From contig JABACO010000006.1 of the NCBI GenBank assembly GCA_013339895.1, forward strand, positions 5,582,470 to 5,646,469: a stretch of 64,000 nt of DNA, read 5' to 3'. The notes under the pieces were generated by a model that saw only the letters and a list, made by a program, of their open reading frames with translations, made no database searches and was not told the origin of the DNA. The number at the start of each line of letters is the position of its first letter. The stretch's first letter is position 1. The DNA is from Ephydatia muelleri. Its lineage: Eukaryota; Porifera; Demospongiae; Spongillida; Spongillidae. This document shows, piece after piece, positions 50,950-62,359 of the stretch. A program made the translations under genes and the position numbers.

Positions 50950-52760
50950 GTGCCTGCAGTATTATTAAGCCATTTACTTATTTACTTACATCATTTGATG
51001 CTTGATATTAAGTATGACTGTCATATCATGCATGCAGCTTATGAAGATACTGAGATCCTTGTCACGTACACACATGACATTGCTGATGGTGCGATACAGT
51101 CCATGTCAAATTCAGCACAGGAAAAAGCCATGTTTTGAAAAGTCATTTTGTTCCAGGCAAAAATTATAAATTTGCCACACAAATCTTGCCGAAAGAAGGT
51201 GGAAGAAAGCAGAAGGTGCTCACTTTTCAAAATTCTTGGCTTGAGCAGCACAAGTGGCTAGTATATAGTCCATCACAAAAAGGAGGGTTTTGCAAATATT
51301 GTGTGCTGTTTCCTCCCACAACTTTCAGGTGCCATTCCAATGAAGAAGTTTAATAAAGCAACAAGAAAGTGCAGTTACCTGGTTATGCATGAACAACTCG
51401 AATATCATAAAGTTGCAGTAGTAAGGATTATGTCCTTATGTGAAAGTTTGGAACAACCAGAATCAAGCTTAGCTTATAAAATTTCAAGTCTCAATAAAGA
51501 GTTGCATGACAAAAATTTATGTATTTTAAATTCAATAGTAAAGCCAATAATATTTTGTGGAAACAAAATGTACCTTTATGTGGTCATCGAGATGATAGCA
51601 CATCTATCACAGTTAATAAAGGAAATTTCTTGGCTCTTTTGCACCTCATGGTATTAAAGAACCATCTTGAACAAGGGAAACGAAATGCTAAATGCACCTC
51701 AAAAACAACACAAATATATCAATTATTGCTGATTTTATTCAAGGACATACAACAAAATCTTTACAACTTTCAACCAGTGTTTTTTCCATTATAGCTGATG
51801 AAGTTACTGGTAAGTATGATAATAAAGAAAAATTATCTGTTTGTGTTCGTTTCATTGAAGGGGAGAACATTAGTGAAGTGTTCCTGGATTTCGAGAAATT
51901 AGCCAGAACAACAGGTTCACATATTGCAGAAGCTATTATGCTAAGCCTGGCCTGACACAAGATTGATATACTCAAATGCAGAGGACAAGCTTATGATGGA
52001 GCACTGCTATGTCTTCTGAAAAGAATATATGCCAACTAGCTTTATATACCCACTGCAGAAGCCATGTTCTTAATCTTAGCATAGCCTGAGCAGATCTGCT
52101 TGCAAGGTTCCTCAAATAAGAAGTGTGATAGATATTATTAATGAATCATTCAAGTTTTTCAATAATTCTCCCAAGTGGCAAAGATTTTTGGAATATATTT
52201 TTGGATGCTTTCAAATCAGATTGGACTTTTCCTACTTGGTGTGCGTAGCAGCATACATGTTACGAGACATTTTATGAACTATATGCTGCTGCTCAGATGC
52301 TATAATTAATCCTCTTGTTTATCTAGATACAAATTTGGATCAAAATTGGGATTGGGATTCTGAATCTAAAGTAAAGGCACAAGGTCTCCTGCATTCGTTG
52401 AAGTCAACACAAAACATTGCGGCATTTTTGGTTGCAAAGTGTGTGCTAGAATTAATTAGACCTATTGCTGTTAAGCTACAAAAGAAAAGACCAATATGTT
52501 GTAGCAGCATCGAATATGATTGATGAAACAAATAGTAACATTAAAGATTTAAGAGAAAACATTGAAAGGGAGTTTTGTGATTGGCTTTCAGATGTTAAAA
52601 GAATCGCGGAAGCTGTTGGTAGTGAAATTAGTGTACCACGAACAGCTGGGAAACAGATTCATCGTGCAAATGGCACAACAGATGGTGCTACACCTGAAGG
52701 TTATTACCGTGTGAATGTTGCTGTCACATTTTTAGATCATCTACATTAAGAAATGAGTAA
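50950..52760 (+). pseudogene. hAT-type transposase pseudogene (ZMYM/DUF4371-like) in receptor intron 3
   Basis: Frames succeed one another with shifts. WLEQHKWLVYSPSQKGGFCK and YCVLFPPTTF form the TTF/ZMYM zinc-finger-like opening. NVPLCGHRDDSTSI and LSTSVFSIIADEVTG correspond to the conserved LxGHRD and the first catalytic-Asp region (IADE) of hAT/DUF4371 proteins. WDSESKVKAQGLL and LREN-rich blocks follow. It ends near LDHLH without the C-terminal dimerisation domain. Multiple frameshifts and the missing C-terminus make it inactive. It runs antisense to the receptor gene. Confidence 0.7.
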
Positions 52761-53096
52761 CAGATTTGATCATGAGAACAGAGTAGGGAGGAAATGAATT
52801 TTTTAATTCAGTTCCAAGTACAATTATTGCATTAAATAATTTATAACCATTGGTGGATGGTCTGCTGTTTTGGAAACTTGATATGCCTTCGTCTTCATCA
52901 CTTTTATGTGAAATTAAATTGTGGCAAAAAAACTTTAGCAAATGGGGAAAAAAGTGATTTTTTTAATTGTGTCTAATTGATTATTAATTTATTCACATTA
53001 ATTATTGATTTTTGATTTTAGTTAGATGGTAAGTATAGAATGTATTACGTAATGTAATATTATTGGGGACTAAGAATAATTATTATTCATAACCAT

Positions 53097-53210
53097 GAGA
53101 TGCACCAAGTCCAAGGCCACTGCTTCCATTTATGGCAGACTCAGCCTCACTTTGGTGAGGTCCTGTGCAAGAGCTCTGCTGTCAAGAGCTGGACTTTCGT
53201 TGGTCATCAC
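53097..53210 (+). pseudogene. LINE 3'-end remnant in receptor intron 3
   Basis: The frame KSKATASIYGRLSLTLVRSC then ARALLSRAGLSLVITG stops soon after. It matches the YGRLxLxLVRAxxRAIL C-terminus of the fragments at 143-655, followed by AT-rich sequence. Confidence 0.55.
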
Positions 53211-54323
53211 TGGTTGACAGCATTTTATTTCTTTTATTGTTTCTTGTGTGTTAATATCACAATACATATAAACATAATGAAGTAGATTAATGATTTTTTT
53301 TATGTCGTAATTTGTTGCCTCATAAAGTTAATTAGAAAGCTGATTTATTGTTAAAGGAATTTTCCTCGATTGTGGGACACCCAAAGCTCTACTCCTCTGG
53401 CTGGATTTCACGAAACACATTGGTTGATCACACAATTATCAAAACCTGTCTTCATTGGGGTGAGGCATAATATCTAATGTCCTGGACGTCACCAGGGGTA
53501 CGTTTGTACACCTAGATGTACAGACCTTACCTATTTCAGCCCAGAGCTAAAAATGTATGACAAACGTTTATGTACTATCAAATTTTTTTTCTGATGCACA
53601 GTAACTAAAGGGCGTTAATTTGAATTTCCGTACATTCGAGTGTATAAGTGTACCCCCCCCCCCCCCCGGCCCGGGATGACGTCCAAGAAGGAGAATGAAA
53701 TCAGTACGTTCCAGCGCTGGTTTCCAATCAATGAAATAACCAATCTTGACTGGAACAACACGCAGATATGCATGAAGCAACCACATAACGCAAGCATGCA
53801 CAAAGTACCCGCATCACGAAATGATGGTGCATACCGTGATCTAACTTACGATATATCTTCAATAGATATACACCAGCAACAGTTCCTCTTACGCCTATGT
53901 TGGGAAAATAACAGACCAGAGTTGCGCCATCTAAGTTACTAGTCACATTCAGCACGGTTAGACTCGCTATAGGGTAGAGTAGGTAGTGATCGCCACCTGC
54001 GATAACTTCAGGAGTGTTCGCCACCCCCCTGTTTATTCTACGGAGCAACGTTACTTGCGTAAAACTGTGTATGGTACTAACAAAGGAGCCTATTAGGGTT
54101 GTTTTAAACTCATATAGAAAGATCCAAACTTATTATTTTTGTTTTTATGCGCTATTAAAAGTGGGGGTGGCGACTACTCCCCCCTGGCGAATATACCTGA
54201 CGCTACCCTAGCGGGCAAGTCGTTTCCTTCAATTAACTCGCCACTCAACACGAACGTGGTTGTGTTCGTAGCGATGGCGGTTCTGCTTTTTCCCAGTTCG
54301 GTAACGAACCACTGAGTAGGTTG

Positions 54324-54330
54324 TTGGAAC
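54324..54330. repeat. Target-site duplication of the P element, left copy (TTGGAAC)
   Basis: TTGGAAC directly precedes the CATAGATAATAG terminus; the identical heptamer follows the other end at 58841-58847. Confidence 0.9.
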
Positions 54331-54364
54331 CATAGATAATAGAATAAAGGGATTGGAAACGGTA
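54331..54364 (+). repeat. P-element left terminal inverted repeat
   Basis: 34 bases starting CATAGATAATAGAATAAAGG and ending TTGGAAACGGTA; exact complement of 58807-58840. Confidence 0.92.
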
Positions 54365-54893
54365 TATAAATTTACGTGACGTGACGTCACGTTCCGTTAC
54401 ATGACCGTGCTTCGCATTGAATATTCTAGTGGGCGTGTGAACGGTTGAGCATCCGTTCGTAAAGAGCTTCTTTAGTGTTGTTTAACCTATACCTGTGTGA
54501 GGACAGCCTTTTTGACACCCAAACATCGTTTAGCTATTCTTTCCAGAAGTTAAGTTCAGACAGCGGGCAATCGTATAGCTGCCTCCTGATTGGAAATTGG
54601 TTGTGTGATTTTCCTGGACACAGGTACCATCAGGAAACCTTTTTGTGAGTTCCAGTATAGAGTACGTAGTGGGTAGTGTGGCTGTGGAAGGTTTTGGAGC
54701 CTCTAAAAAGTGTTTTGGCGTTGTAGATCGGTAATTTGCTAGCTAATGACACCCGAAAAGCGTACTTTTTGTGTAATTTTCCCATAGAAGTGGTTAGGTT
54801 TGTAGAAAATTTCAGGATATATACTGAACCAGAGATGCATGTAGAGTGGCGTGATCAATATTTGTTGTATGTGCTGCATGTTTATAGGAGCAA

Positions 54894-57664
54894 ATGGCTC
54901 GCAAGTTTCGTTTGGGTCGGTCACGTAAGAATGCTGAGAGAAAATCCCAACAACATAAAAAATCTACATGCTTCGTGAAAAAAGGGAGGCCTACTAAGAA
55001 AGTGAGTTATAGAGCATAAAGTTTGTACTGTCTGTTATACTTGCCACTGCAGATTGGCATCCAACAGCTCTCCACTGGGATATATTTGCCCCCATTATGG
55101 AGTAACCAGTCTTCAATGCAGTTTGTACACTTCTGCAAAATTGAGCATGGAAGCTCAAACCAAACAGCAGCTACTGTTACTAAGTCAGTGACAATAAATG
55201 AGGACCTAAGTTGGTCTGTTAATGTTCATGGACACAAGTTGATAGCTGGTAAGTGCAACGCTTTGTGCTGTGTAAAAGACAAGATAACAACAAAAGCTGC
55301 ACTTAGTCGACTGGTACACCAAATAGACAGCTTAAGTGTTTGTTCAGGAAATCCTGATAGTCATTTTCTTGAACTAGCAGATGCTCGCAAGGGCATTTTT
55401 CATTCTCCTAGCAAAAACATGGTGGCATTTATTGATTCATTCTTCCCTGTTATGTTTGAGGATGAAATGTATAGTAGAACACTGCGCTGTAATGAATGTG
55501 AACTCTTAGTTACTAACAACAGGTGTGATACTTGCAAGCAGTATCGTTGCACTCTACGTGCTCTGCATAGCCAGTGGTTACGGCAGCAAAAAAAAACTGC
55601 CAATCATGCCTCAATATCAAGCCACACCAACTTCCGTTACTTAAAGACACCTGAACGCCAACAGAGAATAAGAAGGCTCAGGAATGAAATAGTGAACAAA
55701 AGAAAAGAAGTGGAAAGGTTAAAGAGTTATGTGAATGTTGCCACTGAGCAGCATGGAATATACATAGAAGAGGCTTTGGAAAAAGATATTAAGCAAATTA
55801 TGGAAGAGAAAAGCAATGAGATAAGAAAAACATACCAAGCAGATTCATTTCAGTGTATATTTTGGAATCAACAACTTGAGCTTTTAAAACTGAAAGACAA
55901 ACGGCAAATAAGATGGCATCCTATGATCATTAGATGGTGTCTTAGCCTGAAGCTGCTTTCTTCTGCATCCTATCATGCCTTAAGGTCATCAAACTTAGTT
56001 ATCTTACCATCTGAACGAACACTTCGAGATTATACTAACATAGTTAAAGCCAAGACTGGATTTTCAACAGGCATTGATGCACAGCTGTGTCATGAAGCAA
56101 ATATTGATAGCATTCCTGATCATGAAAAGTATGTGTGCCTAGTATTTGATGAAGTTAAAATAAAGGAAGATCTTGTCTTTGACAAACATTCATTAGAGCT
56201 TGTTGGTTTTGTTCAGATAGGTGATATAAATACTCACTTGTCTAAATTTGAAAGCTGCAGTATGCCACAGAAAACTCCTGTAGCACCACAACTTGCCACT
56301 CATATGCTAAGCTTCATGGTCTCTGGTATCATGACTGATTTGCAGTTCCCTTATGTTTCATTTCCATGCTCAACGATTTCTGGTGACCAACTGTATTCAA
56401 TGGTATGGGGGTGTATCCGAAGGCTTGAAACCTGTGGATTTAAAGTGCTGGCAGTCACTTGTGATGGTGCATCCTCAAACCGCACATTTATGAAGCTACA
56501 CCAGTCTGGTGATAATTTAACCAACAAGATTATTAACCCATATGCAAATGAGGATCGACCCCTTTTCTTCATATCAGATCCTTCTCACTTAATAAAGACA
56601 GTGCGTAATTGTTGGGCCAATTCATATGGTCACAGCTATACAAGAAAGCTTAAGGTATGCATCTTAGTTTTTTCCCCTCATAAATTCATTATCTCTCACA
56701 TCAGATTAATGGTCAAGACATAAGCTGGCAACATTTAGTGGACCTGTACAAAGCACACAGAGGACCTGATTGTGCTACACTTGGACTGTCTATTCTACCT
56801 AAGCTGAAGTGGGAACACATTGAACTTAATTCTTACTCTAAAATGAGAGTAGATCTTGCAGCACAAGTAAGATATTTATGGGGATGGATATGTGTGATCA
56901 GTATGACTTCCACAGGTGCTTAGCACTACTGTAGCTGAAGCATTTGCATATGAGAACAGCCCGCATACCAAAGAGACAGAACGATTTGTTCGCATCTTTG
57001 ACAAATTTTTTGATCTAATGAACACCAGAAACACCAAAGAGTTTGTACTTAAGCGAAAACCTAATCTTGCCCCCTACATTAATAATCCTGAAACTGAAGA
57101 GCGTCTGAAGGTAAATTGTATGCATAAGTTTGAAAAAAAAACAAAAACAATTATGGTCGCTATACTTATTGTCCTATAGTGGCTGCAGGATGTGTTTCTT
57201 CCGTATCTTGATGAGTGGGAAGCATATGCTCATGCTCAAGAGCATTTAAGTTCTGCTGAACAAATCAAGTTGTGTTTAAGTCAAGAAACATTGCAGGGGC
57301 TTCGCATAACAGGTACATTCTATATCATGCAATAATCACTGATTACTCTAACAAATCTAATGCAGTCCATGCATTCATTGAACTGGTGAGATATCTTCTA
57401 AAGCAACCCTGTGTGGTATATGTGCTGAGTGCGAAACTATCTCAAGATTGTGTGGAATCATTCTTCGGCAAGCAAAGAATGAGAGGTGGGTATTGTGAAA
57501 ACCCAAATGTATCCTCTTTCATTAGTGGGGCCCAGTCATTACGTGTTCAGAGTTCTACAGCAATACAACCACGTAGAGGGAACTGCAGACTTCGAGTAGT
57601 AGATGATGTTTGTATTGATGACAGACCACTTCCAAAACGGAAAAGGATAAGCAAGAAAAAATAA
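54894..57664 (+). CDS. P-element/THAP9-type transposase, 6 exons, 832 aa
   Basis: Exons: 54894-55001, 55053-56654, 56705-56866, 56916-57110, 57180-57312, 57366-57664. All introns are 49-69 bp GT-AG, and the 2499 nt are in frame. The N-terminus is very basic (MARKFRLGRSRKNAERKSQQ) and lacks a recognisable THAP C2CH finger. A CNEC...CDTCKQYRC cysteine cluster lies at about residues 182-202, followed by a coiled-coil-like Lys/Glu-rich helix (about 238-300). Candidate catalytic landmarks of the family are LVFDEVKI (Asp about 402), VTCDGASSNR (Asp about 507), FISDPSHLIKTVRN (about 545) and, near the C-terminus, QDCVESFFGKQRMRGG. The protein would excise and insert this element in the nucleus. It ends in a basic tail (PKRKRISKKK), a possible nuclear signal. 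No internal stop or frameshift is seen. Confidence 0.9.
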
Positions 57665-57863
57665 CTGCATTACATTACATTACACACATGCAGCAAAGCA
57701 TTTTAACTTAAATGTCATCAGCAGCAGCATTGTTCATATCTAACTTCCTACGTTTAAGTTGCTTTCGTAATCCAGTTGACTTTTTTGTACATGATTTTGT
57801 TATCTGCTTGTATTGTTCCACAAATGCTCCAGCAATTGAAAACCCTCTGATTGTAACCCACAA

Positions 57864-58738
57864 TTAGATGATTTCTGTCAATAGTTGTTGTCCAACTATA
57901 TCATCCAGTTCTACAGCAATCATAGACCAGTAGAATTGAATACTATCATTGTTGGCTATCTGAGCAATGGCATCTTGCTTATCTTTTTCAAAACCATCCA
58001 GTGTTGTCAGAAATTTCTTAACCAAACACTCTATTTCATAAAACATATTGTATGCCTCATCGTGTATATGGAACAAGCCTCCCCGGTCTATTGCTAAAAG
58101 CCATCTCTTAGTGTACTCCAGGTAAGTGCTTGTAACAGAGCCTTCACCCTTCTGAGATAAACTTGATAAGCACACTATGAAATCCTGTCTATTCGGATCT
58201 GTACAAGTTGGTTTAGAATACTTTTGCAACAGTTTCCATGGGACATACCCAGCAGCATAGCGCAATGCATTCAGGTCATTCTCAGTGGCATGGGGTCAGC
58301 TACTACAATTTGCTGCTCATTCACTTCGTACATCGTCTTCACAAACATTCCAAACAATTTCTCATTTACGTATTCGCATAGCAAAGGGTCTTCTAAATAC
58401 TTGACATCTAAAGCACTGCTTTGAAAGTATTCTTTCCACAGCACACGAAGCTCAGATATCCTTGCTGAATGGAATTTGCTCCACAAATGCCTCTTCTTAT
58501 TGTCGAAAGCCTTTTTACTCTTTGGGATCGCCGGATCGGGCACAAGTTTCTGATATGTACCTACTATTTTATCGGCAAAGCTCTCAAACTTGTCCTGGCC
58601 ATCATGGTGGCAATCGGCACTGGAGTCAAGTATGACTTTCGCTGCTTCTTTAGCCAGCTTCATTCTAGGAGTGTCTAACTGGCAGTCCTCGTCATAAAAA
58701 ATGGCACAAATAGCGCTTCTAAGTATCGCAGCAGACAT
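57864..58738 (-). pseudogene. Second gene of the P element, unknown function, frameshifted
   Basis: From ATG 58738 the frame reads MSAAILRSAICAIFYDEDCQ, a Lys/Asp-rich helical part (KSKKAFDNKKRHLWSKF, ARISELRVLWKEYF), and MYEVNEQQIVVADP. A one-base shift at about 58285 then gives TENDLNALRYAAGYVPWKLL, FIVCLSSLSQKGEG, YTKRWLLAIDRGGLFHIHDE and a stop at 57864-57866. About 295 codons in total. I recall similar ENDxNAxRYxxGYV...EYTKxWxxxxxRGGLF proteins as uncharacterised multicopy proteins in other invertebrates. Position inside the TIRs, convergent to the transposase, suggests an accessory or regulatory protein. The frameshift may be an assembly error. Confidence 0.65.
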
Positions 58739-58806
58739 AGCTAGGAAGATCGAACACAATCATGCAATTTACGGTATCGCGAAATGCGGATGAATCCCGT
58801 AATCTT

Positions 58807-58840
58807 TACCGTTTCCAATCCCTTTATTCTATTATCTATG
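58807..58840 (-). repeat. P-element right terminal inverted repeat
   Basis: Starts TACCGTTTCCAATCCC and ends ATTCTATTATCTATG; exact complement of the left repeat. Confidence 0.92.
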
Positions 58841-58847
58841 TTGGAAC
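58841..58847. repeat. Target-site duplication of the P element, right copy (TTGGAAC)
   Basis: Identical to 54324-54330. Counting it once keeps receptor exon 2 in frame. Confidence 0.9.
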
Positions 58848-59570
58848 AGTCCTCCGCTTACAGGTGCATATCCACGGCAGAACAGGGTGGGGCCTGGCTC
58901 ATTAAGATTTTGAGAAAGTACCGTTCCGTTCATCGGTCTGACGTCAAAACTCTGAGCTACTGCTGAGGTTTAAAATAAAATGTCACAACGTCTGATGTAA
59001 GGAATTACAACTCACAGGTTGAAACCATAGCGGCAACTGACACGAACACAACAACGATCCCCATCTCTCCGAGTGTGCAAAGCAGGAAGTCCAAATGACT
59101 GAAGAGCTTTGAAAGATCGGATATGAGATAAACGTCACGTCCGGAGTAAAACCCGCTGCGATTGCCTAGTGATATTGTTTCACATTCGCTGACATGTCTG
59201 TAAATTAAATGGCCACGATTCCATCCCGCTCATGCAGATGGCGATCTTCCAGCTAGGGATCAAACTATGCTGCCGACAGTGCCCTTGACAGAGTCTAACA
59301 TACCTGGAGCTATTTTGACAGAACCCATGGGCCGGCATACAATGCCAGAGCTTAGATGATGGCTTTTGTGCCGTGGTGTTAAGGCACCAACATCTTGGAA
59401 AAAAAAGAATCGTTTGCTCTCTAAGTAAGTAGCTTGTTGCGCTACCGATGCCAAACCTTATTTTATCATCGAAGGATTCAAGATGTTAAAACTGACAAAC
59501 TTCCAATTGCGGAAGTAGATGGGTCCTACTTGTATAGGAATTAAGCAAAAAAAAAATCCAGCCGTCAGGT

Positions 59571-59684
59571 ATGGCAGTAGCCATGCATCCTAATGCCTCC
59601 ATTCAGCCACCTTTGTCTGGTTGGGAAAGTCTTGATGGTTGCAATGCTGAAGCTGTGGCCTCCAAAATACCCACTGTAACCTCA
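59571..59684 (+). CDS. Possible first exon of an unknown gene (weak)
   Basis: The frame MAVAMHPNASIQPPLSGWES then LDGCNAEAVASKIPTVTS runs to a possible donor (TCA|GGTAACTG area). A second frame at about 60180-60336 (ACGTCYIVLMKKQPRLP-like, with NIIEPTLALQFAVGQGPVVN) follows an ATTGCAG acceptor and ends at a stop. Linking them is speculative, and no family is recognised. Confidence 0.2.
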
Positions 59685-60455
59685 GGTAACTGCTATTAAT
59701 AGTGCAGTTTAATCTATAATCTATTAACAATGCAAAAATATTTTATAAGCACCATGTACCTTGCTTGTTCTTGTGGTTCTGGCTCAGAATCACATGGTGT
59801 TTTCAGACCACTTACTCGTGGTTACCAATAGGGTACAACAAAAGCTACTGTGTGTAACGAGAGAACACCTTTTGTTCATAGCCCTCAAAGAATTCCCGCG
59901 TAAAATCTGTGGAAGCCGTCGGGCAAACATATAAGGGAGGCGCGCTTTTAGCGCTTACGTGATACATCCTTTCCATCAAGCAGAGGCAAAACAGTGTTGC
60001 ATGTATTTTGCACTAGCTGTATTCAGGGAATTAAATGAGTGTACAAATACTCCTACAGAGGAGTATTGCAATAGCATGATTTGAAGCACAATATGTACTT
60101 TGTACTTATTGTGAGAGGGCTGGGAACAGCAATCTGATGAGTGCATGTACACTGGTTTAATACCCTGCATTCAACTATTGCAGCATGCATATGGGACATG
60201 CTATATTGTGCTGATGAAAAAGCAACCTAGGTTGCCCATGGCGATGAATATTATTGAACCTACCCTAGCATTGCAGTTTGCAGTAGGTCAGGGTCCGGTG
60301 GTAAATTTACGCAGACATACTGATGTAGTATGGTGAAGTTCAACACTGCTGAATGCCAGTCTTCTGGTCCCCAGACTAATACTGAAACAAGCTAGTAAGA
60401 TTTTTATATGATATTGCTCTAGCAGGAGTCCAACAGAAAACATAAATTAATAAAA

Positions 60456-60560
60456 CAAGGTTCGAACCTTTTTAGCGATATGAAGCCTACGTAGCTACTG
60501 GAAAGTGCTATCTTTGAAGGCGTGAGCTGCAAACCAACTGTATAGGTATATCAAAATCGC
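60456..60560 (-). repeat. Possible tRNA-derived SINE fragment
   Basis: On the minus strand a box-A-like TAGCACTTTCC lies about 30 bp before GGTTCGAACC, a good box B match. No clover-leaf is evident, so a SINE head or relic is more likely than a tRNA gene. Confidence 0.35.
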
Positions 60561-60949
60561 CATTTTGTGAGTACACGTCAGCGTCGTTGTGTCTATGCGT
60601 TTCATATATCGAGCTGCTGCCCAGCAAAAAATCTGTACAAGATCTATGCACGATCGTTTCATCAAATTTACATCATACTATAATCAAATTACGATGGTTG
60701 CAAGAAGCAGCACGGTGCACCGTCAAGTGATCATATACGATCGTTGAATATCTTAGATTATAATGAATATACATTTATGCATGGATCTATTTGCTTAATA
60801 TGTGCATTGTTCTAGATCGATCAGGAGCATGCAAGTATATAGTTTTTTCCGATAAGCACTCATTCGTTCCATTCTAATAATGTACCGCCAAATACGAAAA
60901 TTTCAGATAGAGTATGAAAAATACCGTTCGTAGTATAAAAAAGACTAAC

Positions 60950-61830
60950 ATAGAAGAACAAGGATCGTGCTGTTTCGATAGCAATCGTTCATTGAAAAAA
61001 GAATTTAAAAATTAGTACGAAATAGTACGAAATAGTACGATTTGTAACGACGGAAGCGCACGTGCTAGGCGTTAAGAAAAAAGTACCTCCACTGAGATTC
61101 AAATCTTTGACTTTCCTACTACGAAACTGTCAACATTACCGCAAGCCAACTATGACATGACACTATTCATGTCCTCTTTCCAACCAAGAAGATGGGAACA
61201 ATGAAAAGCTACGTGTTAAAAGATCCGCAAATCTTTAAATTGGTATAACTTTAGAACTAAGCATTGCAAAATTTTAGCATGCCAATGATTAACATGAAGT
61301 TATGAATTGTAGTTACTAAAAGATAGTGCTCTGTTTATTTAATCTATGTTCTGTTCTGGAGTTATACAATTTTGCGCAACTTTTGGATCACCATGTCACA
61401 ACATCAGACTGGCTGGGCCAATGCAATGGCCATCCCCTGAGCAGAAAGTTTGTCACACTCGTAGAGTTATTGTGTGCCCGTGCACAGATTGTAAATAGAA
61501 CAAGCGTAAGATAAACAAGGATCGTGCTGTTTCGATAATTGAAAAAATGAATTTTTTATTTTTAAAAAAATAAAATAGTACGATTTGTAACGACGGATGC
61601 GCATGTGCTAGGCGTTAAGAAAAAAAAAAAGTGCCTCCACTGAGATTCGAACCTTTGACTTTCCTACTGCGAAACTGTCAACATTGCTACATTCCAACTA
61701 TGACATGACACTTTTAGAACTTTACAACCAAGTAAATGAGCACCATGAGCTCATGAGTTCCCAATGTGTTTCAATGGGCAATGGCCATTCTAACCTAACT
61801 ATTGTATTGTGTCCGTGCACAGATTCTAAA
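60950..61830. repeat. Diverged tandem duplication (period about 555 bp) carrying tRNA-SINE-like heads
   Basis: ACAAGGATCGTGCTGTTTCG recurs at about 60958 and 61516. GTACGATTTGTAACGACGG, TGTGCTAGGCGTTAAGAAA and CTCCACTGAGATTC recur in order, then CCAACTATGACATGACAC and, further on, GCAATGGCCAT and CCGTGCACAGATT. On the minus strand each copy has a box-B-like motif (GGTTCGAATCTC at 61642-61653; GATTTGAATCTC at 61094-61105) preceded about 25 bp upstream by a box-A-like motif (TAGCAATGTTG). So the duplicated unit includes a tRNA-derived SINE head. Confidence 0.65.
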
Positions 61831-62109
61831 CTCATACGTGAAAAATATTGTATCATATTCCTATCCAGCTGGCTCTATTCCATTTCCTTGCACAGGGCCA
61901 TACCATATGCCCAGGCCTGACTGTAAAACACAATGTCAGCGTAGTGGGAGATCTGGAGGAAGGAAAGGGAAGGATGTCCCTGGAGTTCCTAACTCTTGTA
62001 TTGAGGGAGAATGTGTGTGTTTTTTTTGTGGTGTATTATTATATGTCTAATTGTCCCCACTTGTTGTTTAAAAATAGTCACACTTCACTTTTCTTCCATC
62101 CTCAGCACC

Positions 62110-62172
62110 CACAGATTATCATGTTCAGATGTAGTGAAGAAAGATCATCTCCCCATGTGAGTTGACTTGTGC

Positions 62173-62266
<94 letters not shown>

Positions 62267-62352
62267 TCTGTCCTTCCTAACGCACCCTTACATCCACAGT
62301 CCATCCTCACACAGGAGGAAGAGGAGGGTCAGGAGGTCTTGCCACTGAGCTG
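62110..62352 (+). CDS. Possible last two exons of an unknown plus-strand gene (weak)
   Basis: CATCCTCAG precedes HPQIIMFRCSEERSSPH, with a GTGAGT donor at about 62156. After an intron made largely of (GA)n (62178-62264), CATCCACAG precedes SILTQEEEEGQEVLPLS and a stop at 62350-62352. The splice signals are good but the peptides are short and unrecognised. Upstream exons were not resolved. Confidence 0.25.
62178..62264. repeat. (GA)n microsatellite
   Basis: About 43 uninterrupted GA units; the Arg/Glu and Ser/Leu frames are artefacts. Confidence 0.97.
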
Positions 62353-62359
62353 ACACTGA

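Larger units (their letters stand above)
54331..58840. mobile_element. Complete 4.51-kb P-superfamily transposon
   Basis: Perfect 34-bp terminal inverted repeats (54331-54364 and 58807-58840; outer end CATAGATAATAGAATAAAGG) are flanked by a 7-bp duplication, within the 7-8 bp range known for the P superfamily. It contains an intact six-exon transposase on the plus strand and a second convergent gene on the minus strand, with their stops 199 bp apart. It is inserted in exon 2 of the receptor gene; the pre-insertion sequence is continuous in frame. Perfect TIRs and an intact transposase suggest a recent insertion. Confidence 0.92.
47093..59064 (-). pseudogene. Ig/FN3 single-pass receptor gene, disrupted by a P element
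   Basis: Exons (minus): 59064-59016 (signal peptide MGIVVVFVSVAAMVST); exon 2, 58959-58841 plus 54323-54197, split by the P element; 53966-53850; 49056-48760; 48701-48411; 48360-48058; 47998-about 47720; 47664-about 47359; 47221-47093 (transmembrane helix, AGPVAGGVIGGIVFVLVILI). Exons 2-3 make the first Ig domain (GPTLFCRGYAP, SLTVLNVTSNLDGATLVCYF). Exons 4 and 5 are Ig-like (LTEDNIGSYMLTATN; ATLVCSTNLRS, DNGTWSCVLNNG). Exons 6-8 are FN3 (PPSQPNNV, TVNVSW, IPIRPDEPQI). Symmetric phase-1 junctions fit modular Ig/FN3 genes. The donors after exons 7 and 8 are not canonical in the expected phase. The product would be a cell-surface adhesion or recognition receptor. The cytoplasmic part was not found. 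Confidence 0.75.

Noticed and set aside
47093..59064. Two separate receptor genes (first Ig part and the rest)
   Set aside because: The phase at the end of exon 3 (phase 1) matches the start of exon 4 and the domain order is sensible, so one gene with a long, transposon-filled intron is simpler; cDNA would decide.
60456..60560. A functional tRNA gene
   Set aside because: Box motifs are present but no acceptor stem or clover-leaf pairs convincingly.
62125..62353. Arg/Glu and Ser/Leu repeat proteins
   Set aside because: Translations of a (GA)n microsatellite.
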